DNA of 64,000 bases, taken from assembly GCF_900187645.1 (NCBI RefSeq), contig NZ_FYEE01000001.1, forward strand, positions 62,001 through 126,000, read 5' to 3'. This DNA is from Pseudomonas sp. Irchel 3E20 (GTDB taxonomy: Bacteria > Pseudomonadota > Gammaproteobacteria > Pseudomonadales > Pseudomonadaceae). Shown piece by piece: positions 6,363-13,903 of this stretch; position 1 is the first letter of the stretch, and each line of letters begins with the position of its first letter. Under the pieces are notes generated by a model. The model worked only from the letters and a program-made list of their open reading frames with translations. It was not told the origin of the DNA and did no database searches. Made by a program: the position numbers and the translations under genes.

Positions 6363-6947
6363 ATGGGAAAGCGGATTGGGTACGCCCGAGTTTCGACTGA
6401 TGATCAGAATCTCGACCTGCAGCGAGATGCACTTGCCCTGGCTGGGTGCTCCGTGGTTTACGAAGAGACCATGAGTGGGAAGTCAGCGGATAGACCGGAG
6501 CTGGGGCATTGCCTCAAAGCTCTGCGTAGTGGCGACACTCTGGTTGTCTGGCGACTGGACCGTCTCGGTCGTTCTCTGCCCGACTTGGTTGGGATTGTCG
6601 GTAGCTTGGAGCGGGAACGGGTGGCATTCGAGTCCATTACCGAACGAATCGAAACCACCAGCGCTGCCGGCAAGTTGATCTTTCACGTGTTCGCTGCCCT
6701 GGCGGAGTTCGAGCGCAACCTCATTCGAGAGCGAACTCGTGCAGGATTGGCTGCGGCTCGTGCCCGTGGGAGAAAAGGCGGGCGCAAGCCTGCGCTGGAT
6801 GATCGCCAGATACGTGAGATACGGGCGCTTCTCAGAGATCCGGAGATACAGGCTGGAGACGTGGCTCGCCGCTATGGGATTTCGCGGACTACTTTGTATC
6901 GTTATATCCGCTCATACAATGCGCTGGGGGCGGGTTGCGGACCCTAG
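6363..6947 (+). CDS. Serine recombinase, Tn3 resolvase/invertase family
   Basis: A 194-residue site-specific recombinase. The N-terminal catalytic domain begins GKRIGYARVSTDDQNLDLQ with the nucleophilic serine in ARVST. It continues with SGKSADRPEL, VVWRLDRLGRSL (catalytic arginines) and EFERNLIRERTRAGLAAA (E helix). A C-terminal helix-turn-helix follows after GRKGGRKP (GDVARRYGISRTTLYRYI). Length is standard. It catalyses resolution or inversion between res/hix sites through a Ser-DNA intermediate. No transposase gene accompanies it, so it may be the remnant of a Tn3-type element or a stand-alone multimer-resolution enzyme of the island. It is divergent from the integrase-like gene and a candidate res site lies in the shared 226-base gap. 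Confidence 0.93.
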   Translation: MGKRIGYARVSTDDQNLDLQRDALALAGCSVVYEETMSGKSADRPELGHCLKALRSGDTLVVWRLDRLGRSLPDLVGIVGSLERERVAFESITERIETTSAAGKLIFHVFAALAEFERNLIRERTRAGLAAARARGRKGGRKPALDDRQIREIRALLRDPEIQAGDVARRYGISRTTLYRYIRSYNALGAGCGP

Positions 6948-7132
6948 GGCATCTGCTTGAGCACCGGCAGAGGTGGCAGTCGCAGCCTAGGCGACAGTCG
7001 TCTGAATTAACGTAACGTTACTTGAAATCGAGGCCGGTAAGACTTACTGTTCGCATCAGCTCATCTACCAGCCTTCGGGTGTAAGCGTAGAAGGAGTAAC
7101 GGCCCCGTCCTCCTGCGGATGGCGCGGCCAGC

Positions 7133-7618
7133 CTAATTCCCCTCGTTATACCGCTCCCAGCGCCGTTCCAGTTTTCTTTGCTGATGCTCCCGCTCAACCG
7201 GGTATGCCGTCCACGGCAGGATATAGTCCTCGCGCTCGTCCAAGACCACCAAGTATTCAGCTTCGGCAAACCAGATCAGCACGCGATGACCTGAACCCTT
7301 CGGTTCGCGCCAGATCTTAAGCGCGGCGTCGGCAGCATTTTCGATAATCGGCCTTGGCCAGCGAATGCGCTCACAACGTCGCAAGTCGGGTAGGCGTTCC
7401 GCCTCGTCGTTGCCTTCGGAAATCATGTGCCAGAAGGTAGCTTCTTTGCCCTGTATAACCGGGTGACGCTTCAAGCCCAGACGCTTGCCCGCGAACACAG
7501 GTTTTGACTCAACGAAGTCGGCACAAAAGATCTGGTAGATAGCTTCCAAGTAACGAGAGAAATCGCCTCCATAAGCCTTCAGTTCCTCCAGAGCCGGCAG
7601 CCATCTTGGCAAGCTCAT
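7133..7618 (-). CDS. Conserved small protein, last gene of the RT operon
   Basis: A 161-residue protein whose ATG overlaps the stop of the DUF3800 gene by four bases (ATGA), showing translational coupling. It starts MSLPRWLPALEELKAYGG and has a highly conserved-looking core: LEAIYQIFCADFVESKP, GLKRHPVIQGKEATFWHM, DLRRCERIRWPRPIIE, and a C-terminal YLVVLDEREDYILPWTAYPV. Alternating strands ending in a Tyr/Pro-rich strand resemble small nucleases of the RelE/EndoU/colicin-D (BECR) fold, with His in FWHM and Arg/Tyr as candidate active-site residues; this is an inference, not a firm match. Its fixed place at the end of the operon suggests it acts with the RT system, perhaps as effector or accessory. 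About 185 bases to the resolvase gene hold nothing else. Confidence 0.6.
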   Translation of the reverse strand: MSLPRWLPALEELKAYGGDFSRYLEAIYQIFCADFVESKPVFAGKRLGLKRHPVIQGKEATFWHMISEGNDEAERLPDLRRCERIRWPRPIIENAADAALKIWREPKGSGHRVLIWFAEAEYLVVLDEREDYILPWTAYPVEREHQQRKLERRWERYNEGN

Positions 7619-8322
7619 AGCCCGCTGCTCCCGCTCCAGAGGAATAGGTTGAACTTGGACTCACGTAACAACGTGTTCTGCTTTAGGTTATAGCGGCTGC
7701 GCTCGCGGATACGTTCGATCAGGCGCTGTTTGGCTTCGCTGCCGGTAAGCCCGCGATGTAGGTAGGACAGCGCGCCGATCAGCAAGTCGGTCAACTGCAG
7801 TTGCTCGGCTTCATGGGAGTGGATGCGTTGTACCCGGCGAATCATCCTGCGCGAGAAGTCATAGGCGTTGTGGGCCAGCACCTCATGGAGCTTGGCGACC
7901 TTCTCATGCCCTAGGGTGTCTTTGATGTCGATGTAAACGTGATATCCGGCATCCGGTTCGAATATGGTCTTGAGCATCGAGAAGTACATTTTGTAGTACC
8001 AGTCATCATGGCTCTGCCGGTACTGCTGATGATTGAGGCGGACCTTGTCAGCCACGATCAGCGCGCGGAAATGCAGGTCGTCGTCATCGAAGAAATAGTC
8101 AATGCAGTCTAAGTAGAACTGCAGCTTAGTCGCCCCTACCTTGGTCCACTTGATCTCGAAGTCCGCCGACAACCGATGTCTGACCTTGATTTCACGCAGG
8201 CGTTGTGCGATCTCTAGGCGCTTGGCCTCAGGGCACCAGACCGCACCTAGCACCATAGCCTTCTGGCCATCGTTCTCCAGATGGCAGGACTCATCGCAGT
8301 AAATATTAAAGGTTTCGCTCAC
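7615..8322 (-). CDS. DUF3800 domain protein (RNase H-like), RT operon
   Basis: A 235-residue protein with the DUF3800 hallmark near its N-terminus (FNIYCDESCHLEN; Asp-Glu-Ser). Further matching segments are MVLGAVWCP, FEIKWTKVG (strand-end Lys), YYKMYFSML, the acidic VYIDIKDTLGHEKV and the C-terminal QLQLTDLLIGALSY. DUF3800 proteins are predicted RNase H-fold enzymes with conserved acidic residues and are frequent in phage, plasmid and defence loci; activity is mostly unproven. The start is GTG at 8322, preceded by AGGGG and overlapping the nitrilase stop by four bases (GTGA). Overlap on both sides makes it an integral operon member. A nuclease acting on RNA or RNA-DNA hybrids made by the RT is an attractive inference. 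Confidence 0.8.
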   Translation of the reverse strand: MSETFNIYCDESCHLENDGQKAMVLGAVWCPEAKRLEIAQRLREIKVRHRLSADFEIKWTKVGATKLQFYLDCIDYFFDDDDLHFRALIVADKVRLNHQQYRQSHDDWYYKMYFSMLKTIFEPDAGYHVYIDIKDTLGHEKVAKLHEVLAHNAYDFSRRMIRRVQRIHSHEAEQLQLTDLLIGALSYLHRGLTGSEAKQRLIERIRERSRYNLKQNTLLRESKFNLFLWSGSSGL

Positions 8323-9992
8323 GAAACAGCCCCTAAATTGCGCCCCTTGAATCCGGCCGGTGCTGCCTTTTTCTCTTTTTGCGGCTCAATTTTACGAGTG
8401 TTCTGGAATGCCAGCAGATCCACCTCAAAGATGCTGATCACTGCCTGGTTGTTACCATGCACGTGGGCAATCTGCCGCTCATAGTGCTCCTTGAACGGGG
8501 CTTGAGCACTTGAGCCTCCAAACTGGCCAGTGTTGGCAAGCATAACCGGCTGATACATATGGAACTGCAAGGCGGTTGTCATGGAGTCAAACGTCCCTAT
8601 GTCTCTATTCAAAGCGCTGATGACGAATCCATCACTTATGTCGCGCATATCTGCGCCCAGTTTGAGGTCTGTTGCGTCGTAGCAGACTGCCCCAGTCAGT
8701 TTGGCTTCGGCACCTGAATGATCCTTGAGCTGAACAATGACTTGATAGGGGCGGTGCCCTGCCACCCCAGAAGATAGCTCCCAGGGGATGCCGTGCTGCT
8801 TGCCCTGATATGCACGGATGATCTGCCTACCGGCAGCACTTTCTTGTCGCAGCAGCCATACCGCACGGTTAATAGGCTTTTTCAGGTAGGGATGTTCGAC
8901 AAATGTTTGCCCCGCGAATATTAAGGCTCCCGTGCTGTCTGACAGCCGATGAAGCAGCCACATGTCGTCCGGATGAATAGCAAGTTCTGGAAAGACGATG
9001 AGATCGAGCTGGTTTTTCTGCTTATCTGAGGTCTTACGCTTTGCGAAGCGGCTTGCTGCCAGTTGCTGTCCAAGCAAGCGGCACATGGCAGCGAGGTGTG
9101 CTCTATGCCTAGCCCGGTAGGAGGCAGTCCACATCAGTGGGTCGCCACTTGAGAAGTCGTTGTCCCGAGGCATTAGCGTCTGCACCAACGCGACCTTGAA
9201 CTCACGTAAGTTGGATTTGGGGGAGCAGTCAACAGGCAACAGGTAGGCTGGAAGATTAGATTGACTGCCGTATATGCGGCCCTGCTCAGCCAAGCGAGCT
9301 TTGACTAGTTTGAGCAAGTCCGACGGCTGACGAAAAGCAGCAAAGCCCTCAATATCCGTCCTGTTGATCTCCAAGCCGGGCCACTGCAAAAGACGCATAA
9401 CCAGCTCATTGAGCCATGGCGAGATTGGAGTTGGTTCCTCACCTAAACCGCGGCTCAGCGGCATCAGCCCCATGCGTCGTTTATACCAGCTGCTTTGTAG
9501 GCCGCGATAACGATCAAACTGCTCTTCTCGCACTGGGAAAAAACGAGTGGTGAAGTCACTTTCGCCGATGATGGCTGAGCGTAACAGACGTCCTAAACGG
9601 TAGGCCCAAGCCATTTCCTCTGAACACCATGATGGGGTCTTATTCCATGGGGGCACTATCGTGTTAGGTTCTTTGACGATCAAAGCCAGTGGCGTATCTG
9701 GATGCTGAATCTTGTTCCAGTCACTACAGTCGATTGATAGCCAATCCAAGCCCAGCCCATCGTTATCAAGGCAGTCGGAGTGCTCAGCTTTTAACAGCTC
9801 AGCGGCCAGTTTGAGTAGTGCGTTTTCTTGAACAAATGGGTTTTCTGGATGGGACACGATGTTTAATAACGAACGCCTACCCTTGGGCCAGTCTTTTAAT
9901 CGTATAGATATGTCCTGTGCATGGTCTTTAGGCAAGTAGCGTTCTAGGTATTTGAGCCAACCTGCCTTCCCTTTACTCACGCCATGCACCAT
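8319..9992 (-). CDS. Nitrilase-fold protein associated with defence reverse transcriptase
   Basis: A 557-residue protein. The ATG at 9992 is chosen because GGAGAG lies five bases upstream; it overlaps the RT gene by 20 bases. Residues 1 to about 260 have no recognised domain. From about 265 (KVALVQTLMPRDN) a carbon-nitrogen hydrolase (nitrilase) fold is visible with the full catalytic triad: Glu near 336 in LDLIVFPELAIHP, Lys near 398 in YQGKQHGIPWE and Cys near 437 in GAVCYDATD, plus MLANTGQFGGS. Nitrilase-type domains are fused to or adjacent to reverse transcriptases in DRT type 1 (UG1/UG5-like) antiphage systems. Here it is a separate gene directly after the RT. Substrate is unknown. Confidence 0.85.
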   Translation of the reverse strand: MVHGVSKGKAGWLKYLERYLPKDHAQDISIRLKDWPKGRRSLLNIVSHPENPFVQENALLKLAAELLKAEHSDCLDNDGLGLDWLSIDCSDWNKIQHPDTPLALIVKEPNTIVPPWNKTPSWCSEEMAWAYRLGRLLRSAIIGESDFTTRFFPVREEQFDRYRGLQSSWYKRRMGLMPLSRGLGEEPTPISPWLNELVMRLLQWPGLEINRTDIEGFAAFRQPSDLLKLVKARLAEQGRIYGSQSNLPAYLLPVDCSPKSNLREFKVALVQTLMPRDNDFSSGDPLMWTASYRARHRAHLAAMCRLLGQQLAASRFAKRKTSDKQKNQLDLIVFPELAIHPDDMWLLHRLSDSTGALIFAGQTFVEHPYLKKPINRAVWLLRQESAAGRQIIRAYQGKQHGIPWELSSGVAGHRPYQVIVQLKDHSGAEAKLTGAVCYDATDLKLGADMRDISDGFVISALNRDIGTFDSMTTALQFHMYQPVMLANTGQFGGSSAQAPFKEHYERQIAHVHGNNQAVISIFEVDLLAFQNTRKIEPQKEKKAAPAGFKGRNLGAVS

Positions 9993-12189
9993 GTAACTCT
10001 CCAAGGATTCGTATATCTATCATTGCGATATCATCAATCAGTTTTCGGGCCTCTTTGGCCTTCAGCTTTTGCAGCCAATTACCCAGCCAAATAATGAACT
10101 TATCCCGCTGGCCGGTAATTCGCATCACAAGCAGCCCTGCTGTAAGTGAATTGGATACTTCTGCGGTCGTTGGCGGAGTGAGGCGTAAAGCGTCATGCAG
10201 TGCTCTGTAGGAAGCCAGTTCTCTAGTCAGCGGCAAAGGTACTGGATACTGCATGACAGCCAGAAAGAGTGCAGCCTGTTGATGCAGATACCACGGAAGT
10301 TTTTCGTTCTCGATTGCCTCTAGGGCTGCCTGCAGTAACTCCTTACGATAGCCAGTTATGTCCGCCGAATCTGGATAACTTTCTGGACGGTGCAACCCTG
10401 TTTCTACTGCGCCGGCCCTGAGTAGATCAGCAAGCACAAACAATGCGACTTCCCGCTCAGTTTTAGGGACGGCAGGCTCTAACTTTAGCATCAATGCCTG
10501 AAGAACTGGTCGCAGGAGCTTGGCTGAGGGGAATATGTCCAAGCCGCAGCGCAACACGCTGGCCAAGGCAGGGTTGCGTGACCAGCAAGCGATCAACTTA
10601 CGGGCAATCGTTTCCATTTCATGATCAAGTGCCTGGCGCTCACTGACTTCAGTATTGGTCAGCACATCCTCGGCGGGCAGCTCTGGATCGCTCATGCTGC
10701 GGCGCATGCGTAGCACTTGGCGTAATCGATTGGCCGCAAAGCGTTTGACAGTATCGTCCCGCACGTCCGCTCGCGGCAGGGATATACGTGCTAGCGACAA
10801 GGGGTTCTCATCGACATCGTTGGCATCATCCAGTGCGTCAGCAAGCCAAAGTAAGTGATCTAGGCTGCCAGTAGCTTGCAGCAAAGCTGCGGGGTCGGGG
10901 GCTGTGCTGATTTGCCCATTCACGCCTCGCATAAAGCGGGAGGTACTACCCTGAACGGCGAAGTCTTCCCAAGCGACTGCTTCAGATTTTTCTTGTTTTA
11001 TTGCCAAACCATTGTATGCGCCCTTGAAACACTCTTTAATAAGTTTGTTAGTCCAGTTACTTATACTTTTCGCAAGTGCTTCAAGTGCTAAGTCTTGTGC
11101 TGATTCATTCGAGATTGCCACGACTAAGCGCATATCATCAACATAGCGGCAGTAGTCAAGCAGCTTAATCCGAACACCAGTGGACTTCATGCGGATGTGA
11201 GTTTTTTTGCGTATTCGTGCAGCGACTAACTGGTCGAAATCATGCATATAAGCATTGGCAAAGAAGCCGCTCGCCACCAAACCCTGAGGTAAGCCTAATT
11301 TGAGATCGCTGCGGCTATCTGAATCGCTGTCTTGCCATTGCCAACTAAGAATCTTCTCAGTTGCTTCCCAGAACGGTGTAGCCTCGTCCTCGGAGTAAGG
11401 GATAGCAAATTCTTTGGCATAACGCTGATACAGTCTCTTTAATAGGTCCACCACCGCAGATTGTTCAACACAATCATAAAACTTAGCCAGATCAAGCTTG
11501 ACCACAAACAGACGCTCGTCATGCAGGCTGGGCAGTACTTCGCGACAAGCCTCTGCGGGGCGCTCCAAGAAGCGCTCATAGTCCACGAAAAACTGCGAAT
11601 AGGTGGTGGAGTTGCCCCAGCGAAAGCGTGCTTGCTGCTTGCCATCAGACTCTTCAGTCCAGTCGCAGAACAGCCGATTGCCGTAGCTGCAAACTCGCTG
11701 TCTGGCTTGTGCATTACTGCCGTAGCTCGCGGGGTCGGTATTACCTTGCAGTGTTTCTACAGCGTCAGCGAGACATAGCATGACGGCAGAGGCTAAAACC
11801 TGCTCACGAATGCTGACATGTGCTAGTGGACGCAAGTCGGGCTCTGCTTGTTGAACTTCGCCATTTTTATTGACTATGGCTTTAAATTTCCAGTCCCCGC
11901 CTTCAGCTTCAGCCTTCGATGGAAAGTACCACTTGCCATTTTTTGGAGCTGGCACCAGGCGCAGAGGGCTTGCTGCCCTATGGTCGCTAGTGGAAATCTG
12001 TTGCTGCCATTGTTTTAGTGTTTGCGGTAGCAGCAGAGAAACCTGCTCCAGCTCCAGAATGTCGGCATACCAATTATGTCGGCGAATGTAGGCATCAGAC
12101 TTTTTCCAAGCCTGAGCCAGAACTGCCTCATCGGCCAGTAGGTCTAGCGATGGCATCAACCTTTCATAGCGGGCGTCAACAATGCTCAT
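9973..12189 (-). CDS. Reverse transcriptase of the UG/DRT defence type
   Basis: A 738-residue protein. The start at 12189 (MSIVDARYERL) overlaps the stop of a 51-codon upstream ORF (ATGA); upstream in-frame codons belong to that ORF in another frame. RT motifs in order: RLFVVKLDLAKFYDCVEQ (motif A, first catalytic Asp near 232), KLGLPQGLVASGFFANAY (motif B, near 300) and DYCRYVDDMRLVV (motif C, YVDD near 349-352). Residues beyond about 450 are helical, as in Abi/UG reverse transcriptases whose C-terminus forms a repeat scaffold. No maturase domain, DGR variable repeat or msr-msd is seen, so it is not a group II intron, DGR or retron enzyme. Its neighbour nitrilase places it with DRT type 1. 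It probably synthesises cDNA during phage infection as part of an abortive response (family knowledge). Confidence 0.9.
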   Translation of the reverse strand: MSIVDARYERLMPSLDLLADEAVLAQAWKKSDAYIRRHNWYADILELEQVSLLLPQTLKQWQQQISTSDHRAASPLRLVPAPKNGKWYFPSKAEAEGGDWKFKAIVNKNGEVQQAEPDLRPLAHVSIREQVLASAVMLCLADAVETLQGNTDPASYGSNAQARQRVCSYGNRLFCDWTEESDGKQQARFRWGNSTTYSQFFVDYERFLERPAEACREVLPSLHDERLFVVKLDLAKFYDCVEQSAVVDLLKRLYQRYAKEFAIPYSEDEATPFWEATEKILSWQWQDSDSDSRSDLKLGLPQGLVASGFFANAYMHDFDQLVAARIRKKTHIRMKSTGVRIKLLDYCRYVDDMRLVVAISNESAQDLALEALAKSISNWTNKLIKECFKGAYNGLAIKQEKSEAVAWEDFAVQGSTSRFMRGVNGQISTAPDPAALLQATGSLDHLLWLADALDDANDVDENPLSLARISLPRADVRDDTVKRFAANRLRQVLRMRRSMSDPELPAEDVLTNTEVSERQALDHEMETIARKLIACWSRNPALASVLRCGLDIFPSAKLLRPVLQALMLKLEPAVPKTEREVALFVLADLLRAGAVETGLHRPESYPDSADITGYRKELLQAALEAIENEKLPWYLHQQAALFLAVMQYPVPLPLTRELASYRALHDALRLTPPTTAEVSNSLTAGLLVMRITGQRDKFIIWLGNWLQKLKAKEARKLIDDIAMIDIRILGELHGAWRE

Positions 12190-12341
12190 GCCGCGGCCCG
12201 CTGGACCTGGGCTTCGGTCAGCTGTGCATGCACCTGACCGGGCTGGATTACTTGCTTGCGTATTCTCCAGCAGGCCCGCTGAATCTCGGGGGCGATGTAC
12301 CTGCTGCAGATATCCCATTCGGAAAGCGACTTTTTGTTCAT
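12186..12341 (-). CDS. 51-aa leader ORF resembling the N-terminus of HsdR
   Basis: GAGGG precedes the ATG at 12341 and the frame of 51 codons ends in a TGA that shares bases with the RT start codon. The first about 30 residues, MNKKSLSEWDICSRYIAPEI then QRACWRIRKQV, match the very start of the EcoEI-like type I restriction subunit R, which typically opens with MNKxxLSExDIxxxxITPAL and xxAGW. After that the similarity ends and the tail (HAQLTEAQVQRAAA) is unrelated. So this is either a fossil of an hsdR gene into which the RT operon was joined, or a short peptide retained to couple RT translation. It is too short to have restriction activity. Confidence 0.6.
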   Translation of the reverse strand: MNKKSLSEWDICSRYIAPEIQRACWRIRKQVIQPGQVHAQLTEAQVQRAAA

Positions 12342-12610
12342 ACCCTCAATTCCCTTTCAAGCCGGCCTGGTCGCCCCAATCCGGCAATGTTAATCGTGCT
12401 CGATAGGTGTAAATGTACCGCGTTTGGTATCGGCTCGGTGGTTGATCTGGTTTCGGTAGCTCAAGGCATAGGCGAAAACGGCATCGCGGTTTTCTCGTGC
12501 CGAGTCATCTAGCTGTCCTCTTGATTTTTAATTCTTTCTTTTTAGGAGCTCAGCCTGAGCCGAATTCTGATGTGGACAGAGCTCTAGGTGAGCCCTATCC
12601 GGGACCATTA
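12342..12610. other. Region upstream of the RT operon
   Basis: About 270 bases lie between the winged-helix gene and the RT operon, which share orientation. On the minus strand an open stretch (about 12400-12533) encodes a protein-like tail containing ENRDAVFAYALSYRNQINH and ending in TFTPIEHD, but it has no start codon; it may be the C-terminal fragment of a lost gene, possibly a transposase. The operon promoter must lie here or further upstream; I could not pick one with confidence. Confidence 0.35.
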
Positions 12611-12642
12611 CAGCTCAGAGCGATACGTATCACTCTGAGCTG
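12611..12642. repeat. 32-bp palindrome over the 3' end of the winged-helix gene
   Basis: Outer arms CAGCTCAGAG (12611-12620) and CTCTGAGCTG (12633-12642) pair exactly. The centre GATACGTATC is itself palindromic, and only the C/A pair between them mismatches. It overlaps the stop codon of the gene at 12630. No T tract follows in the minus direction, so a binding site is as likely as a terminator. Confidence 0.7.
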
Positions 12643-13220
12643 TGTATAAGATCGCTACGGCGATTGAGGTGTCTGCGCAGCGTTTCTCGAATGCCGGCTG
12701 GCAGTCGATCTAGGTCGGTGTGCAATGAGCCTAAATCGATCTGGGAATTACCACCTGCCAGATTGATTTGTATATTCAGACGCTCGATATTCAGTGTTCG
12801 CGTACTTGCGAGATCGCCAGCGATCATGGCTTTTTTAAGCTCATTAACGGTCTGCTGGGCGCGGTCCGGCACGTAATCCCAGGTTACTACGGTATGTGGT
12901 AAGCCGGCCTCTGTGACCTGGACCTTTTCGCGTAGCATGTAGTGATTGGATCGGCCGAACTTTTTCTTTGCAATGAAACCTGCTTTTTCGAGAACCCCTA
13001 ACGCCCGTTTGACCTGTGCCTGACTGACTCCAGACTGTTCGGAAATCCGTTGGATGCCCGGTTTCGATAATCCATGGTCGAAATTGGCATGTGCCTTGAT
13101 GACGGCATAAACCGTAAACGCATGGGGCCCAATTCGGGCGACATCGCCCTGATCAATCATTGCCCTGAAAACATGGAACCACTGGGTCTGCGCTCGCAGT
13201 GGGGCTGAGACGTTAGTCAT
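12630..13220 (-). CDS. Winged-helix DNA-binding protein of the island
   Basis: A 196-residue protein starting MTNVSAPLRAQTQW, with GGAGGG seven bases before the ATG. Residues about 15-105 form a helix-turn-helix domain of the HTH_36/MarR-like type: GPHAFTVYAVIKAHANF, GLSKPGIQRISEQSGVSQ (recognition region), QVKRALGVLEKAGFIAKKK (wing). The C-terminal part carries LNIERLNIQINLAGG and many arginines and has no known domain. Similar proteins occur beside AlpA in P4-int islands and in small plasmids, as regulators or replication initiators. The start overlaps the AlpA gene by eight bases, so the two are co-expressed. Confidence 0.7.
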   Translation of the reverse strand: MTNVSAPLRAQTQWFHVFRAMIDQGDVARIGPHAFTVYAVIKAHANFDHGLSKPGIQRISEQSGVSQAQVKRALGVLEKAGFIAKKKFGRSNHYMLREKVQVTEAGLPHTVVTWDYVPDRAQQTVNELKKAMIAGDLASTRTLNIERLNIQINLAGGNSQIDLGSLHTDLDRLPAGIRETLRRHLNRRSDLIHSSE

Positions 13221-13452
13221 TGTTGTACCCTCCGCGGAGCTGTACGCGCGGCCTACTCAGGATCCAGGCAGATATCTCCGTGCTGAGCCAGCCAACCGAT
13301 CTGCTGCTGCCTAGATCATATGGAGCAGGGAATTTTCCTGCGGCTATGTCGCGATAGATCGTGGATCTCTTTTTCCCGACAACGAGCTCAACCTCGGGCA
13401 GGCGAAGGAAGCGCGGTTCCTCTGGGCTGGGTGCAATAGTTCGTGCTGACAT
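13213..13452 (-). CDS. AlpA-family regulator / excisionase-like protein
   Basis: A 79-residue protein from the ATG at 13452; the extension to 13485 uses TTG. It has the AlpA winged HTH: FLRLPEVELVVGKKRSTIYR (helix-turn-helix), AAGKFPAPYDLGSSRSVGW (wing) and STEISAWILSRP. In the E. coli CP4-57 island AlpA activates the P4-type integrase gene and promotes excision; that island is also inserted in ssrA. Here the gene lies just downstream of an integrase of the same type and orientation, consistent with a role in controlling excision. It overlaps the following winged-helix gene. Confidence 0.88.
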   Translation of the reverse strand: MSARTIAPSPEEPRFLRLPEVELVVGKKRSTIYRDIAAGKFPAPYDLGSSRSVGWLSTEISAWILSRPRVQLRGGYNND

Positions 13453-13903
13453 TTGATCGGTGCTCACGCGATGGCGTTGCAGCAATCCTCAGGTGCTGCA
13501 ATACGCATATGTGTTGGGAGTGGCGCTCGGACTGTCCTACTGCAAAGCAGGGGCATTTGTCGGGCCTCGAGTTACGGGCCTCCGAGATTTCTCGCCGGCG
13601 GCAGCTGTGCGCATGACAGCTGGAGCTATGTTTTTGGCATGGGGGAGAGGAATACCCAGCTGGTACGGAATAGGGAGCCGTACGTTTCTTTAGCAGCCTT
13701 GCTGAAGGCGTAAAAGGCGCTGCGAGATGCTGGCGATTCCCCGATGAGGTAGCCAGAAAGTCCATTTGCTAACAGCAGATGGACTTCGGATTTTTAACGC
13801 CGTAACCGGAGCAGCGTGACGATCCCACGGAGTCCTAGGAGCGTCCAGGGAATGCCAGATTTTTACCGAGCGGAGATTGGTATTGCAAGCCCAAGTTGTG
13901 AGC
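13453..13903. other. Gap between integrase and AlpA genes
   Basis: About 450 bases without a supportable gene. It presumably carries the AlpA promoter and recombination-directionality sites. The one clear structure is the hairpin at 13758-13786. Confidence 0.5.
13758..13786. terminator. 13-bp hairpin downstream of the integrase gene
   Basis: AAGTCCATTTGCT pairs with AGCAGATGGACTT (one G-U) across the loop AAC. On the plus strand CGGATTTTT follows; on the minus strand TTTC follows. Placed 118 bases after the integrase stop, it probably ends integrase transcription. Confidence 0.6.

Noticed and set aside
9973..12189. Retron, group II intron or diversity-generating RT
   Set aside because: No msr-msd-like inverted repeats, no maturase/endonuclease domain and no template/variable repeat were seen; the adjacent nitrilase gene indicates the UG/DRT type.
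12018..12512. Plus-strand ORF of 164 codons across the RT operon start
   Set aside because: Antisense to the RT gene and its leader ORF; no binding site or family pattern.
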